Positions 10,973 to 22,411 of a stretch of DNA of 64,000 nt are shown here, piece by piece. The translations under genes and the position numbers were made by a program. The DNA comes from Hordeum vulgare subsp. vulgare. Taxonomy: Eukaryota > Streptophyta > Magnoliopsida > Poales > Poaceae. Below the pieces are notes generated by a model. The model made no database searches and was not told the origin of the DNA. It saw only the letters and a program-made list of their open reading frames with translations. Position 1 is the stretch's first letter; each line of letters opens with the position of its first letter. The stretch is taken from assembly GCF_904849725.1 (NCBI RefSeq), contig NC_058521.1, positions 563,476,176 through 563,540,175 on the forward strand, read 5' to 3'.

Positions 10973-11706
10973 GGGGTTCTTCTTGCTGTAGAACCCTACC
11001 TTTGACCCTCCCAAGCTCCATTGTTGCTCCCTAAGCACAAAAGTGCCCGATCTCTCTCCCTAGCCAATCAAACTTGTTGATGCTTTAGGGATTGGTTGAG
11101 AAGGCCTAGATCTACACTTCCACCAAGAGAAAAGATGATTCCCCCACCAATCCCTTGCGGATCTTGTTACTCTTGGGTGTTTGAGCACCCTAGATAGTTG
11201 AGGTCACCTCAGAGCCACATTCCATTGTGGTGAAGCTTCGTGGTCTTGTTGGGAGCCTCCAAGCTTTGTGTGGAGTTTGCCCCAGCCTTGTTTGTAAAGG
11301 TTCGGTCACCGCCTTCAAGGGCACCTATAGTGGAATCACGGTACCTTGCATCGTGTGAGGGCGTCAGGAGAATACGGTGGCCCTAGTGGCTTATTGGGGA
11401 GCATTGTGCCTCCACACCGCTCCAACGTAGATGTACTTCCTGTCAAAGGGAAGGAACTTCGGTAACACATCCTCGTCTTCATTGGTTCCACTTGTGGTTA
11501 TCTCTAACCTTTACTTCGTGTATGCTTATGTTGTTGTCTATCGCTTACTTGTCTGAGTTGTTCTTGTTGTTAGCATCATATAGATTCACCTCTTTGTTGC
11601 TATTTTAGTGAACCCATATGTTGCTTACCCGAACATGTTAAGATTAATTAAAAAGTGGTCGTTGCCTATTCACCCCCCTCTAGTCAACCATATCGATCCT
11701 TTCAAT

Positions 11707-11719
11707 TGGTATCAGAGCC
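11707..11719 (+). other. Primer binding site of the copia element (tRNA-iMet type)
   Basis: TGGTATCAGAGCC begins two bases after the 5' LTR end and is the usual plant copia primer site, complementary to the 3' end of initiator tRNA-Met. Confidence 0.9.
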
Positions 11720-11755
11720 ACGTCTCTTTATTAAGGGTTTAACCACCCGAAGAGT

Positions 11756-14296
11756 ATGGAAGATGATGAGGGAGTTCCCCGTGCACAAACCGAGGGCATG
11801 GACTTGACTTCGATCACAAGGGACGACTTGAATACGGCTATGTCCGCACTCAAGACGTCCATGACGAACGAGGTCAAGACCATGCTTAAAGAGTTAATTG
11901 AGGTAATTAAAAACTCTCTCGAACCGGCATTGGAGGTTAAACCCACCACCATGGATTCAGAGGCCAATTCCATTAGGGAAACGGCTAAAGGTATGCAACC
12001 TCCCCCTCCTCTCGAAAATGATGCGAATGGGACGTATGCATCTGTTCCACCACCCTTAGTCTATGGAGGACCGGTTCCCACACCGCGTCTTAATCCTGTT
12101 GGTCCTCCTCCTAAGCTTGTAAAAGGTGATTTTGCTAACTGGGTATTTTCTATTAAGTCTCATTTGAATCACAGCTCAACAAATTTGTGGAGAATCATCG
12201 AGCAAGGCTATTATCCCCATGATCCAAGCAACCTCACTCCAAGAGAAGAAGCGGACAATCAATATAATCACTTTGCTTTGTTTATTCTCCAGTCCGCAAT
12301 GCCACCTGAAGATCTTTCTCACTTGCGTCCCTTCACTTTGGCCAAGGACTGTTGGGAGCACATTATGGTGTTGTACAAGGGAAGCTCAAGCATTCAACGG
12401 TCCAACTATGAAGTGGTACTTGATAAGGCCGATGAGTTTGTCATGAAGGAAGACGAGGACCCTCGTGATCTCTATTGGAGGGTGACTACTAATGCTGTGG
12501 CACTCAAGGACCATGGGAGCAAGGATGTGGATGATACATGGGTCAAGCGCAAGTTTCTCAAAGCCATCATGCCTTTCAATAAAGCCATGTCATCTCTCAT
12601 TCGTCAGCTACCATACTTCCACTCCTTGTCTTCTAGTGAGGTGTTGGATGAATTCATTGCAATGTCAATCCTGAACGAGACAGCTGAAAATGCACTTGCT
12701 CATGTTCGCTAAAAGACAGCTTCACCCAACCTTGCGTTAAAGGCAAAAGCAACTTTTGAAGAAGAAGAAGAGGATGAGGAAGAGGAGAGCTGCCCTGAAG
12801 ACACGAAGTATGCTTATCATGAGCACATGGCTCTTGCGTCAAGGCAATTCTGGGGCAACAAGAGGAACTCAAGACCCACCTTCACCAAGAACAACTCAAG
12901 TGGGTTCAAACCCAAGCAACGAGTGAGGACATGCTATAACTGTGGTAACGTGAGTCACTTCGTGGCCGAATGTCCCAATGAGAAAAGGGAAGACAATGGG
13001 GGCAAGCTCATTCGCAAAGACAAAACCAAGTCAATCCCAATCAAGAACAACTTTGTGAAGAAACCCCACCCAAAGGGCATGGTGGCCCTTGAAGTGTACC
13101 CTTCCGATGATGATGATGATGATGATATGGTGGCAACGGCAACTGTTGCTATTGTCACCCTCTCTCCCAAGAAGGTGCCTCTCTTCAACGCCCCCAACGA
13201 GAACCACATCGCCAAGTGCCTCATGGCAAAAGGTATCAATCAGGTAACCCCCATCATTAAGACAAACATCGCTACTGCTCCTTCATTGTTAAATTGTGTT
13301 GATGATAGTGATGTTGGGGAACTTAATGAGCATGATCTTGACAAATTTCTGTGCACTATTAAGGAAGAATCCAAGAAGCATTTTGTTGTTCTCTTGGAAC
13401 AACTAGGTGAGGCCAATGACCTCATCGAGTCTCATGAGGAGACCGGCTCCGAGCTTCAGGGACATAGTCGTGACTATGCCGATGAAATTGCTGAATTATC
13501 TATTGCACTAGAAAAAGAGCGCACTCTTCGTTTGGCTCTTGAGGATTCATACAACGATGACTGCGCTAAAATGCAAAAGAAACTAGATCATGATACTGTT
13601 CTTACTCATATGCTTAAGTCTGAAAAGTATGCTCTTGGGGTTGGCCATGACAGACTCAAAGTGGAGTTTGACACACTTGACAAGGCTCACAAGGTCTTGA
13701 AAGGTGTTCATTTATCTCTGAAAGAGTCTCATGATCAACTCCAAGCAAAGCTTACCAAGGAGATTTCTACTTGTCCTCCCTTTGTGTTAATTGATAATGC
13801 TTGTACAACTAATCCTTGTTGTGAGCATGTACATCTGGTGGAGGAAAATGCCAAGTTAAAGGAGAAACTTGAGAAGGGCCTTGTCGCATGCATACAAGGT
13901 GAGAAGAGTCTGAATGACCTCTTGAGCAATCAAAAGGGTGTTGTAGGAAAGGAGGGACTTGGACTTACCTCCAAGTCAAAAGGAAAAAGGAGGAACAGAA
14001 ACAAACGATCCCCTACCCTCATGGACATCTTTGTCAAAGAGGGCGAAGGGACTCAAGAGGTGAACAGGAACAAGGTGGACGATGGTAACGTCAAGAAGGG
14101 CAAAACCATTCCTACTAACACAGCCGACAAACTCAATCCTTCCTATGTCTTATGTTGTGCTGGTGATGGGCATGTTTATGCCAGATTTGTTGGTTCTTAC
14201 TATGAGTCCATTGAACGGGCTATCTGGGTTCCTAAGACCCTTGTCTCTAACATTAAAGGACCCATTAAAAAATGGGTACCTAAAACCAAGCCTTGA
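11756..14296 (+). pseudogene. Copia gag with zinc knuckle, interrupted by one stop
   Basis: The frame starts at ATG 11756. Residues from about 110 hold the UBN2/DUF4219-type capsid region (GDFANWVFSIKSHLN, LYWRVTTNAV). A TAA at 12710-12712 interrupts it, but the same frame continues through an acidic linker to the nucleocapsid knuckle CYNCGNVSHFVAEC (about 12932-12973), then an Asp run (13105 region) and a predicted coiled coil (about 13330-13900). It ends at TGA 14294-14296 after WVPKTKP. The protein would package the element RNA in cytoplasmic particles. The single nonsense codon makes this copy defective. The following pol frame is offset by one base. Confidence 0.88.
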
Positions 14297-17200
14297 TCTA
14301 TTGCAGGAGTTTGCTTCCGGTGGGGTGTCATGGTTGCTCGATAGTGGAGCAACAAATCATATGACCGGAAGCAAGGACTTAGTGGTGGATGTGCATCCTT
14401 CTTCGTCTATGCCCACCCATGTCCAATACGCCGATGCATCCTCGTCAAAGGTATTGGGATTTGGTAATGTGGTCATCGCTCAAGAGTTATCTATTGAGAA
14501 GGTCATGCTTGTTGAGTCTCTTGCCTACAATCTACTTTCGGTTCGTCAACTTGCAATTATGGGTTTTTCCACTTTCTTTAATCTTGATACTGTGGTCCTC
14601 CTGTGGAGCAAGACTCTTAAAGTAGCCTATGTTGGATATGTCGAAAATGGTCTTTATGTGGTGAACTTCTCAAAGCGACCCACTAAGACTGCGACATGTT
14701 TAATGGCTAAAGTTGATGTGGGCTGGCTTTGGCATCGCCGACTAGCTCATGTCAATATGAGGTGTTTGCAAAGTCTTCTCAAAGGGGACCACATTCGTGG
14801 ACTAACAAATGTGAGTTTTGCTAGAGATCGTGCTTGCAGTGCCTGCATTGAAGGAAAGATTCATGAAACTGCACATCGTCCAATGACTCTCATTTACACT
14901 AAGAGGCCATTGGAGCTTCTCCATATGGATCCTTTCGGTCCTCCATCATTTGATAGTCTTGGAGGCAGAAAGTACTGCTTGGTGATTGTTGATGACTACT
15001 CAAGATACACCTGAGTATATTTCTTCAAAAGGAAGACTGAGACTCAACAAACTGTCATCAACTTTGCTAATGAAGCTCAACGTCAACATGAAGCAAAGAT
15101 CTTGATGATTAGAAGTGACAATGGCACCGAGTTCAAGAACTACACCTTGGATGAGTTTCTAGGTGATGAGGGAATAAAGCATCAATATTCAGCGCCATAT
15201 ACCCCTCAACAAAATGGCGTGGCAGAAAGGAAGAACGGACTTTGATGGATGCTGCAAGAACAATGATGGCGGAATTCAAATCTCCATATGACTTTTGGGC
15301 TGAGGCCATCAACACAGCATGTCATGCGTCCAATCGACTCTATATCCGCAAAGGCTTGAACAAGACTCCATATGAGATTCTCACTCGAAACAAACCCAAT
15401 CTCAAGTACTTATGGGTATTCAGCTGTAAGTGTTTCATTCTCAAGAAAGGTGGACATTTAGCTAAATTTGATTCTAGAGCACAAGAGGGCATCTTTGTTG
15501 GTTATGCTACAAACTCTCATGCTTACCGTGTCCTCAACAAGTCCACCGGACTCATTGAGGAGACGTTTAACGTGGAGTTTGATGAAAATAATGGCTCCCA
15601 AGTGGAGCAAAGTGGTCTTTGTGATGTAGGTGATGAAATTCCTCCCAAGCCATAAGAAGAATGGGGATTGGTCAAATACTCCCCATTGAGGAACCCCTTG
15701 TGGCCAAAGGAGAAGGACAATGCTCTACTCAAGTGGAGCCATCACCCCCACAAGCCCCACACGCTTCCGATGAACAAAGAGAAGACTCTCAACAAGATTA
15801 ACAAGCTCAAGGTCAAGATAAATTTCCCAACAATGGTGATGTGTCCCATGATATTCAAGCACTTACCCAAGGTTCCGAACCTGCTCATGATCAAGATCAA
15901 GTGCAACCACAAGATCCAGGCCAAATAGAAGCACAAGATCAAGATCAAGAGCAACCACAAGTACAAGGACAAACAAGTGAACTTTCTCAAGTCGAAAGTC
16001 AAGAAGATCAGGATACTGTCTTGCAATTCCCTTCTGCAGCACCAACAGCCGGTGCCAAGGGAGGTTCAACACGCAAGGGCAAGCAATGTAAACAAGTCGA
16101 TGCTCCCCAGTTATCCAATGAAGAACTCTTGGAGCATCGAGCAGCCAAGATTGCGAACAAGCTGAGAGTCAAGTCACATCTTATGAAGAATGTACTTGGC
16201 AGTTTAAAAAAGGGAGTATCCACCCGTCAACAGATTTGGAATTATTGTGAGCATCACACGTTTGTTTCGTATTGTGAACCTCAACAGGTACAGGAAGCGC
16301 TCGATGATGAGGATTGGCTTATGGCCATGCATGAAGAACTTAACAACTTCGAGTGTAACCAAGTCTGGGATTTAGTGCCAAGACCAAAGGAGGAACATAA
16401 TGTCATCGGGACCAAATGGATTTTCAAAAACAAGCAAGATGCCAATGAGATTGTGATTCAAAACAAGGCAAGATTGGTGGCTCAAGGCTACTCCAAAGTC
16501 GAGGGTATTGACTACGGTGAAACCTTTGCCCCTGTTACTCGTCTAGAATCTATTCGCATGTTTCTTGCATTTTCTTCTCATCATAATTTCAAATTACAGC
16601 AAATGGATGTGAAAAGTGCCTTTCTTAATGGTCTTTTAAATGAGTTGGTCTATGTCAAACAACCCCCGGGATTCGAACATCCCAAGCTCCCCAATCATGT
16701 GTACAAACTTAATAAGGCACTCTATGGCCTTAAACAAGCCCCACGTGCATGGTATGAGTATCTTACTGAGTTGTTACAAGATCGTGGGTTAGAAATTGAG
16801 AAGATAGATCCCACTCTTTTTACTAAGAGGGTTAAAGGGGATTTGTTCATATGCCAACTATATGTTGATGATATCATTTTTGGTTCTCCTAACATTTCCT
16901 TCAATGAAGAATTTGCTGCACTAATGACCGAGAAATTTGAGATGTCCATGATGGGAGAGTTGAAGTTCTTCCTCAGATTCAAGATTAAACAAGGCCTAGA
17001 AGGGACCTTCATCAAACAAGCGAAGTACACTCAAGACATGCTCAAACGGTTCGAGCTTGAAGATGTCAAGCCGGTCAAGTTCCCCATGCCAACAAGATGC
17101 AATCTTGACAGTGATCCCAATGGTAAAGCAGTGGATCAAAAGGTATATTGCTCCATGATTAGATCCCTCCTTTACCTTGGTGCATCTAGACTAGATATTA

Positions 17201-17814
17201 TGTTGAGTGTAGGGATATGTGCACGGTTTCAATCCGCACCAAAAGAAAGTCATTATATGGCTGTTAAGCGAATCTTTCGATATTTGGCTCATACCCCAAA
17301 CTTTGGTCTATGGTATCCCAAAGGAGCAAACTTCAACCTAGTGGGCTATTCTGACTCAGATTGGGCAGGAGATTGTGTGGAGAGGAAGTCAACTTCTGGA
17401 GGATGCCAATTCCTTGGTCGCTCACTGGTAAGTTGGTCTTCAAAGAAGCAGAATTGTGTCTCACTATCATCCACCGAAGCTGAGTATGTGGCAGCTGCAA
17501 GTTGTTGTGCACAATTGCTATGGATGAGGCAAACTTTAAAGGATTACTGTGTCACTTGTGACAAAGTGCCTCTTCTATGTGACAATCAAAGTGCTCTCAA
17601 GATTTCCCTCAACCCAGTGCAACATAGCAAGACCAAGCATATTGATATTCGCCATCACTTCATTCGTGAACATATCAAGCTTGGTGATATTGAGGTTCAC
17701 TTCATCCACACTGAAGAGCAACTTGCAGATATTTTCACTAAGCCCCTAGATGACGCAAGGTTCCGGGAGTTAAGGCATGAGCTAAATATCATTGATTCAA
17801 GTAATGTGGATTGA
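14297..17814 (+). pseudogene. Copia pol: protease, integrase, reverse transcriptase, RNase H (broken)
   Basis: Protease active site WLLDSGATNHMTG lies near 14328-14368, followed by the pre-integrase domain (WLWHRRLAHVN) and integrase core with RSDNGTEF and PQQNGVAERKN. A TGA at 15012-15014, where a tryptophan codon would be expected, and a one-base frameshift near 15240 break integrase. A further frame change lies between 15655 and 15841. The reverse transcriptase is open from 15841: [18 protein letters not shown] and the catalytic YVDDI at about 16861-16875, then RNase H with STEAEYVAA and KHIDIRHHF, ending at TGA 17812. The polyprotein would copy and integrate the element; this copy cannot make it whole. 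Confidence 0.92.
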
Positions 17815-17872
17815 AGCTAGGCACTTTGCACCTCACTATGCATTCGATCTTGTTCTAGATGTAGGCATGGAC

Positions 17873-17882
17873 ATAGGGGGAG
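17873..17882 (+). other. Internal purine tract resembling a polypurine tract
   Basis: ATAGGGGGAG lies about 60 bases after the pol stop, where simpler copia elements have the polypurine tract next to the 3' LTR. The tract in use here is at 20946-20958. It may be a relic of an older 3' end, or a second plus-strand primer. Confidence 0.4.
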
Positions 17883-18198
17883 TGTTGTTCTCTCAATGAA
17901 CTTTTCCTCCCCCCATTATGCATAAATTGATTAAGTCTTTCACTTTAGCCATTACCAAATGGCACTTGTGCTTCAAAGACGAGCGTTGGTCATGAACCCA
18001 AGGATAATTCTTCGCGGTGTCATACCTTTGTCTCAAACATAGGTGGCCTCGGCCACCACCCTCACCTTTCTCTCATATGGAAGAAAGGATACAAAATGAC
18101 GAGTCAGTATATCTTGCTGGTGCTATCTTCTTATTACACTGACTTGTCGTTTGCCCACGTCTTTATCATGCAATCCTATGTCTCGTTGTGTCATTTTT

Positions 18199-18435
18199 AG
18201 CGGTACTACCGCCAGGGGTAGCGGTACTACCGTCAGGACCCTAGCGGTACTACCGCCAGGCGTAGCGGTACTACCGCCAGGACCCCAGCCTACCACGACC
18301 TGACTAGGGCTTTTAGGGCTATCTCAAGGGGGAGCTGTACTACCGCCAGGGGGAGCGGTACTACCGCCAGGACCCCAGCGGTACTACCGCCAGGAGTAGC
18401 TGTACTACCGCCAAGACCCCAGCGGTACTACCGTT
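18199..18435 (+). repeat. Internal dyad array upstream of the extra 3' gene
   Basis: Nine copies of GCGGTACTACCGC or one-base variants (starting near 18199, 18219, 18243, 18263, 18333, 18354, 18377, 18398 and 18421), the reverse complement of the LTR unit. Units are joined by CAGG-type linkers. The last copy ends about 20 bases upstream of a TATA box, the same arrangement as in the LTRs. Confidence 0.88.
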
Positions 18436-18453
18436 GGCCCGTACCCCTTGGAC

Positions 18454-18462
18454 TATATAAAA
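18454..18462 (+). promoter_or_regulatory. Predicted internal TATA box for the extra 3' gene
   Basis: TATATAAAA, directly after the internal dyad array and about 160 bases before an ATG in good context. The leader between is CT-rich, as in plant 5' untranslated regions. It would drive a short transcript independent of the LTR promoter. Confidence 0.65.
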
Positions 18463-18615
18463 GAGGGGGAGCCTGTTTTTCCTGCCCTCTTTCTTCTTCC
18501 TCGTCTCTCCCTTCCCCAACCCCGAACTTCCCATATTTGGATCTCTTTCTGTGGAGCCCCTTCTCTCCATTGAGTTGGAGGGTTTGCTCCACTCCTCCTT
18601 CCTCCACCAAGTGCC

Positions 18616-20654
18616 ATGGACTCCGGTAAAGCTCCTCCCTTTATTCTCTTGATTGGTATTTTCTTGTTCTATGGGTAGGAGCATTGGTGATTTGGATCCA
18701 TGACTATGGTTTTGTGCTTCGTTCTTGGATGGAACGAAGGAGATATTCTAGGGGAGTGTAGGTCCTATGATTCATTGCGTTTATATTGACTTGCTCAAGG
18801 TTCTTCATGCTTTAGATCAAGAACTTTTTCTCTTATTTTGGATTAGATCTAAAAACTTGGATCCTCTTGACTAGGCATGTCTTTATCTAGATGATTCTTG
18901 AGATCCTCATGTGTTTAGGGCTATGGTGGTTTTTGTAGTGATTATATGCAGTACCCATGGCCCTCGTAAATCCAATCTAGCCGTTCCTATGGGTCTTTTC
19001 TATTCAGATATGAAAGTCAACCCCCTAGCGGTACTACCGCCAGGGGTAGCGGTACTACCGCTAGGACCCCAGCGGTACTACCGCCAGGGGTAGCGGTACT
19101 ACCGCTAGGACCCTAGCGGTACTACCTCCAGGTGTGGCGGTACTACCGCCACGAGGATATTTTTCTTCTTTTCCATTTTCTTGGCAATGTGAGTTTACTT
19201 TTATGCCTCTTTTTGTTCATTGCCTTGACTCCTCCTATCGCTCTTTTTCGGTGTGTGTCTTTTGTGTCACAGGTGGTGCTCGCCGCTCGAATCCCCCACA
19301 GGACACCCAACAGAAGCAGTATCGCACTCCAGATGCTCCAGAGGGCTCCGCCACTTCCGGTCTGCATCCCAAAAAGAAGTCTTTCAAGAAGACAGCTCAC
19401 AAGGACAAGGGGATCAACATTCACACTATGCCCCATAAGGATTTTCTGCTGTTCCGCACCCGCAATCACTATCTATAAGAGAAGGCTCAGATCAAGGATG
19501 TCGAGCATGTCTGGTCACGGGATCACTTCAGGATCTATCGCGACATCATCAAGCACTTCAAGAAGATGTTTGTTCCAGTTCAGTGGATTGACTTGGCTCA
19601 CCTTCAGCGGAACCCGGATTACTTTGGTGAGGCTCTCTCTTTGATTGACAAGCTTGGCATTAAGGAGATCATCACCTTCAAGCGCGACTTTGATCCAGAT
19701 GTTTTCACCCAATTCTATGTCACTGTTCACTTCTCGCCTGATGAAGAGCGCACCATGACTTGGATGATTGGTACTCAGAAGATGACAGGTTCCTGGTCAG
19801 AATTCATGAAGTTTCTCAAGGTCGACTTTCAGGGAGCTGACAATCCTCTTGGGTTGCGTCCTCATGCTCCATCTTCATCTACTGCCATCCCCAAGGACAG
19901 GCTGCAACAACTTTATGTGAAGAAAGGTGTGCTCCCCAAGCATCTGGATATCATGTATCGGATCTTCCGCAACACTCTCTTTCCTCGCATTGACGAGGTG
20001 CATGGTTATCTAGCTGAGATGCTTCTGCTTTGTGAGGAGGCTAGGACTAAGGAATCTGCCCCTCTCGATATTTCTGACGTGATGTTCAATGAGCTCTGGA
20101 ACTGCATCATGAACCGCAAGGTTCCCATCTACGGGCCCTACTTGTTTGCCTATATTCGCCAGAGGTGGCACGACGTCTATTTGCTTGAGGAGTTCCACCT
20201 TCAGGCTGATTACTTTGTGCACGATCCTATCAGGCTCCGCATCAAGGACAAATGGGCCAACCCATCCACTTCGTCTCAGCACATGGACACTGACACAGAG
20301 ACTGCTGCTGAAAGAGGCCCTGCTTCTCAGTCCCACTCTTCTGCTATGCCATCTTGGGCAGTGAAACTGAAGGATAAAATGAAGACTCTCTTCTGTATGC
20401 TGGCCAAGGGACAGTACAAGTCTCATGTGGCCCAGAAGGAGAACCGTCAGAGGCATAAGCGTCTCCTGAGGACACTTGATGTTGATATCTCCAGCGGCTC
20501 AGAGGATCACATCACTCCAGAGTCTGATTGGATGCGGGATCAAGGTTATCAGTGGTCTCATGCAGAGGAGGAGGCGTCTGAGGAGGACAATGAGGAGGAG
20601 CAGGACGATCCGGATGCCACAGACGAGTCTGGGGCTGATGAGGATGAGGAGTGA
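18616..20654 (+). pseudogene. Extra 3' gene of the copia element, spliced, one stop codon
   Basis: Proposed exon 1 is ATGGACTCCG (18616-18625, context GTGCCATGG) with donor GTAAAG. The acceptor CACAG ends at 19272, and exon 2 (19273-20654) joins in phase to a frame open to 20654 except for TAA at 19476-19478. The product would be about 460 residues: a basic N-terminal part (KKKSFKKTAHKDKG), a central region with VQWIDLAHLQRNPDYFGEAL and LFPRIDEVHGYLAEM, and a strongly acidic tail (EEEASEEDNEEEQDD). I see no signal peptide or membrane segment, so it does not look like an envelope protein, and I recognise no enzymatic motif. Similar unassigned frames occur behind pol in SIRE/Maximus-type elements. 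Function unknown. Confidence 0.68.
19027..19150 (+). repeat. Second internal dyad array, inside the proposed intron
   Basis: Six units of GCGGTACTACCGC type (one degraded to CTACCTCC) alternate with AGGGGT and AGGACCC linkers. It lies wholly within the intron predicted between 18626 and 19272. Confidence 0.85.
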
Positions 20655-20945
20655 CCACCTGTGTCATTAGGTGTGCCCCTTTTTGGTGTCTTGTGCCAAA
20701 CGGGGAGAGAGTCTAGGAGCTGGATTTGAGACTTGAGATTTGAGCTTTGCTTATCTTATCGTGTTTGCTTTGAACCTGGTTTGCTTTTATTTGCTATCTT
20801 TTCTTTGTGTGATGTGAGACTTGAACTAGTGTGAGATTTATTTCTATCATATGCTGTGAGTCATATGCTCCTTAATTTTCTATACCACTATCTTTATGTT
20901 CACATGCTATTCACTGTGCAAATCCGGTATTGTCATCTATCCACC

Positions 20946-20958
20946 AAAAAGGGGGAGA
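20946..20958 (+). other. Polypurine tract of the copia element
   Basis: AAAAAGGGGGAGA ends one base before the 3' LTR start at 20960, the expected site of plus-strand priming. Confidence 0.88.
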
Positions 20959-20959
20959 T

Positions 20960-22406
20960 TGTTAGGGCATATTTTATGCCTAAGTAATTTTGGTGATTGA
21001 TGACAGTACCGCAAAGGACTAATCGTGTGTGTTAAGATTTCAGACAACACATGTCAACGGCACAAGATGACTCACCCCCTCTTTCCATGGAACAGAAGCA
21101 CGGTGTACTCTACGATTCTCCTTCTTTGAGTCATAGGAACACCGAACTATTAAGAGGGGACCCGTAGTGGAAAGGTTTGGGTGGAATCAATTTTGCACGC
21201 ACACACTTTATCTCCTTTCCCCTTACCTGCAACTTTGGAGTGGCTCCCGCCTCTGTTTTTATCTCATCTAAGCAAAAGGTCTCTCAGCGGTAGTACCGCT
21301 GTGCCTAGCGATAGTATCGCTGGGCCTAGCGGTGATACCGCTGGAACTGGCGGTAGTACCGCTAGTGTTGGCGGTAGTACCGCTGTGCTGGCGGTAGTAC
21401 CGCCCCTGGTCAGCGGTAGTATCGCTCCAGGAGCTTAGTACCGCCTTCCTAGCGGCTGTACTTCGTCGGACCTTTTTCCGAAGGCTTTCTTGGCGGTGGT
21501 TGGCCCGGCAGTGCTTCTGCCAGCGGTAATACCGCTGGAGTGCGAGTGGTAGTACCGCTGCTGCCAGCGGTAGTACCGCTGGAGTGCTAGCGGTAGTACC
21601 GCTGCATCCAGCGGTAGTACCGCTAGGCTCGGGATGTGAGTGGGAAAACGGTTGGATTTCCCCGCACTATATAAGGGGTTCTTCTTGCTGTAGAACCCTA
21701 CCTTTGACCCTCCCAAGCTCCATTGTTGCTCCCTAAGCTCAAAAGTGTCCGATCTCTCTCCCTAGCCAATCAAACTTGTTGATTCTTTAGGGATTGGTTG
21801 AGAAGGCCTAGATCTACACTTCCACCAAGAGAAAAGTTGATTCCCCCACCAATCCCTTGCGGATCTTGTTACTCTTGGGTGTTTGAGCACCCTAGACGGT
21901 TGAGGTCACCTTGGAGCCACATTCCATTGTGGTGAAGCTTCATGGTCTAGTTGGGAGCCTCCAAGCTTTGTGTGGAGTTTGCCCCAACCTTGTTTGTAAA
22001 GGTTCGGTCGCCGCCTTCAAGGGCACCTATAGTGGAATCACGGTACCTTGCATCGTGTGAGGGCGTGAGGAGAATACGGTGGCCCTAGTGGCTTATTGGG
22101 AAGCATTGTGCCTCCACACTGCTCCAACGGAGACGTACTTCCTGTCAATGGGAAGGAACTTCGGTAACACATCCTCGTCTTCATTGGTTCCACTTGTGGT
22201 TATCTCTAACCTTTACTTCGTGTATGCTTATGTTGTTGTCTATCTCTTACTTGTCTTAGTTGTTCTTGTTGTTAGCATCATATAGGTTCACCTCGTTGTT
22301 GCTATTTTAGTGAACCCATATGTTGCTTACCCGAACTTGTTAAGATTAATTAAAAAGTGGTCGTTGCCTATTCACCCCCCTCTAGTCAACCATATCAATC
22401 CTTTCA
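20960..22406 (+). repeat. 3' LTR of the 12-kb copia element
   Basis: 1447 bp, from TGTTAGGGCATATTTTATG to CAATCCTTTCA, matching the 5' LTR. Its dyad array spans about 21286-21625 and its TATA box is at 21668-21674. It has extra array units near 21380-21425 and lacks a short palindromic insert (CACTACCATGGGCC region) present in the 5' LTR. Confidence 0.93.
21286..21625 (+). repeat. Dyad array in the 3' LTR
   Basis: About thirteen units. One at 21308-21320 reads GCGATAGTATCGC: both arms changed at the mirrored position, so the dyad is still perfect. Others have single centre changes (GCGGTAATACCGC). Confidence 0.85.
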
Positions 22407-22411
22407 GGCGT

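Larger units (their letters stand above)
10288..11704 (+). repeat. 5' LTR of the 12-kb copia element
   Basis: 1417 bp from TGTTAGGGCATATTTTATG to GATCCTTTCA. It contains the dyad array at 10612-10925 and a TATA box at 10966. It closely matches the 3' LTR at 20960 but differs in the number of array units. Confidence 0.93.
10288..22406 (+). mobile_element. Copia LTR retrotransposon of SIRE/Maximus type with an extra 3' gene
   Basis: 12,119 bp, flanked by perfect GGCGT duplications (10283-10287 and 22407-22411). LTRs run 10288-11704 and 20960-22406 and start TGTTAGGGCATATTTTATG. Order: tRNA-iMet-type primer site, gag with a zinc knuckle, protease, integrase, reverse transcriptase, RNase H, then about 3.1 kb with a separate spliced reading frame before the purine tract at 20946. 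Domain order PR-INT-RT-RH is copia; the large size and additional 3' frame fit the SIRE/Maximus lineage. Stops and frameshifts in gag-pol make this copy defective. It is the innermost and so the youngest layer of this nest. Confidence 0.93.

Noticed and set aside
10508..11038. Frames with Gly-Ser-Thr-Ala or Tyr-Tyr-His repeats in the copia LTRs
   Set aside because: They are six-frame translations of the dyad array (also at 21181-21716).
18199..18435. CRISPR-like regular repeats
   Set aside because: Units are short palindromes with 5-20-base linkers in a plant retrotransposon; there are no unique spacers of constant length and no cas genes.
18616..20654. Envelope gene of an endogenous retrovirus-like copia
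   Set aside because: No signal peptide, membrane segment or cleavage motif in the predicted protein; the acidic tail and soluble composition argue against an envelope.
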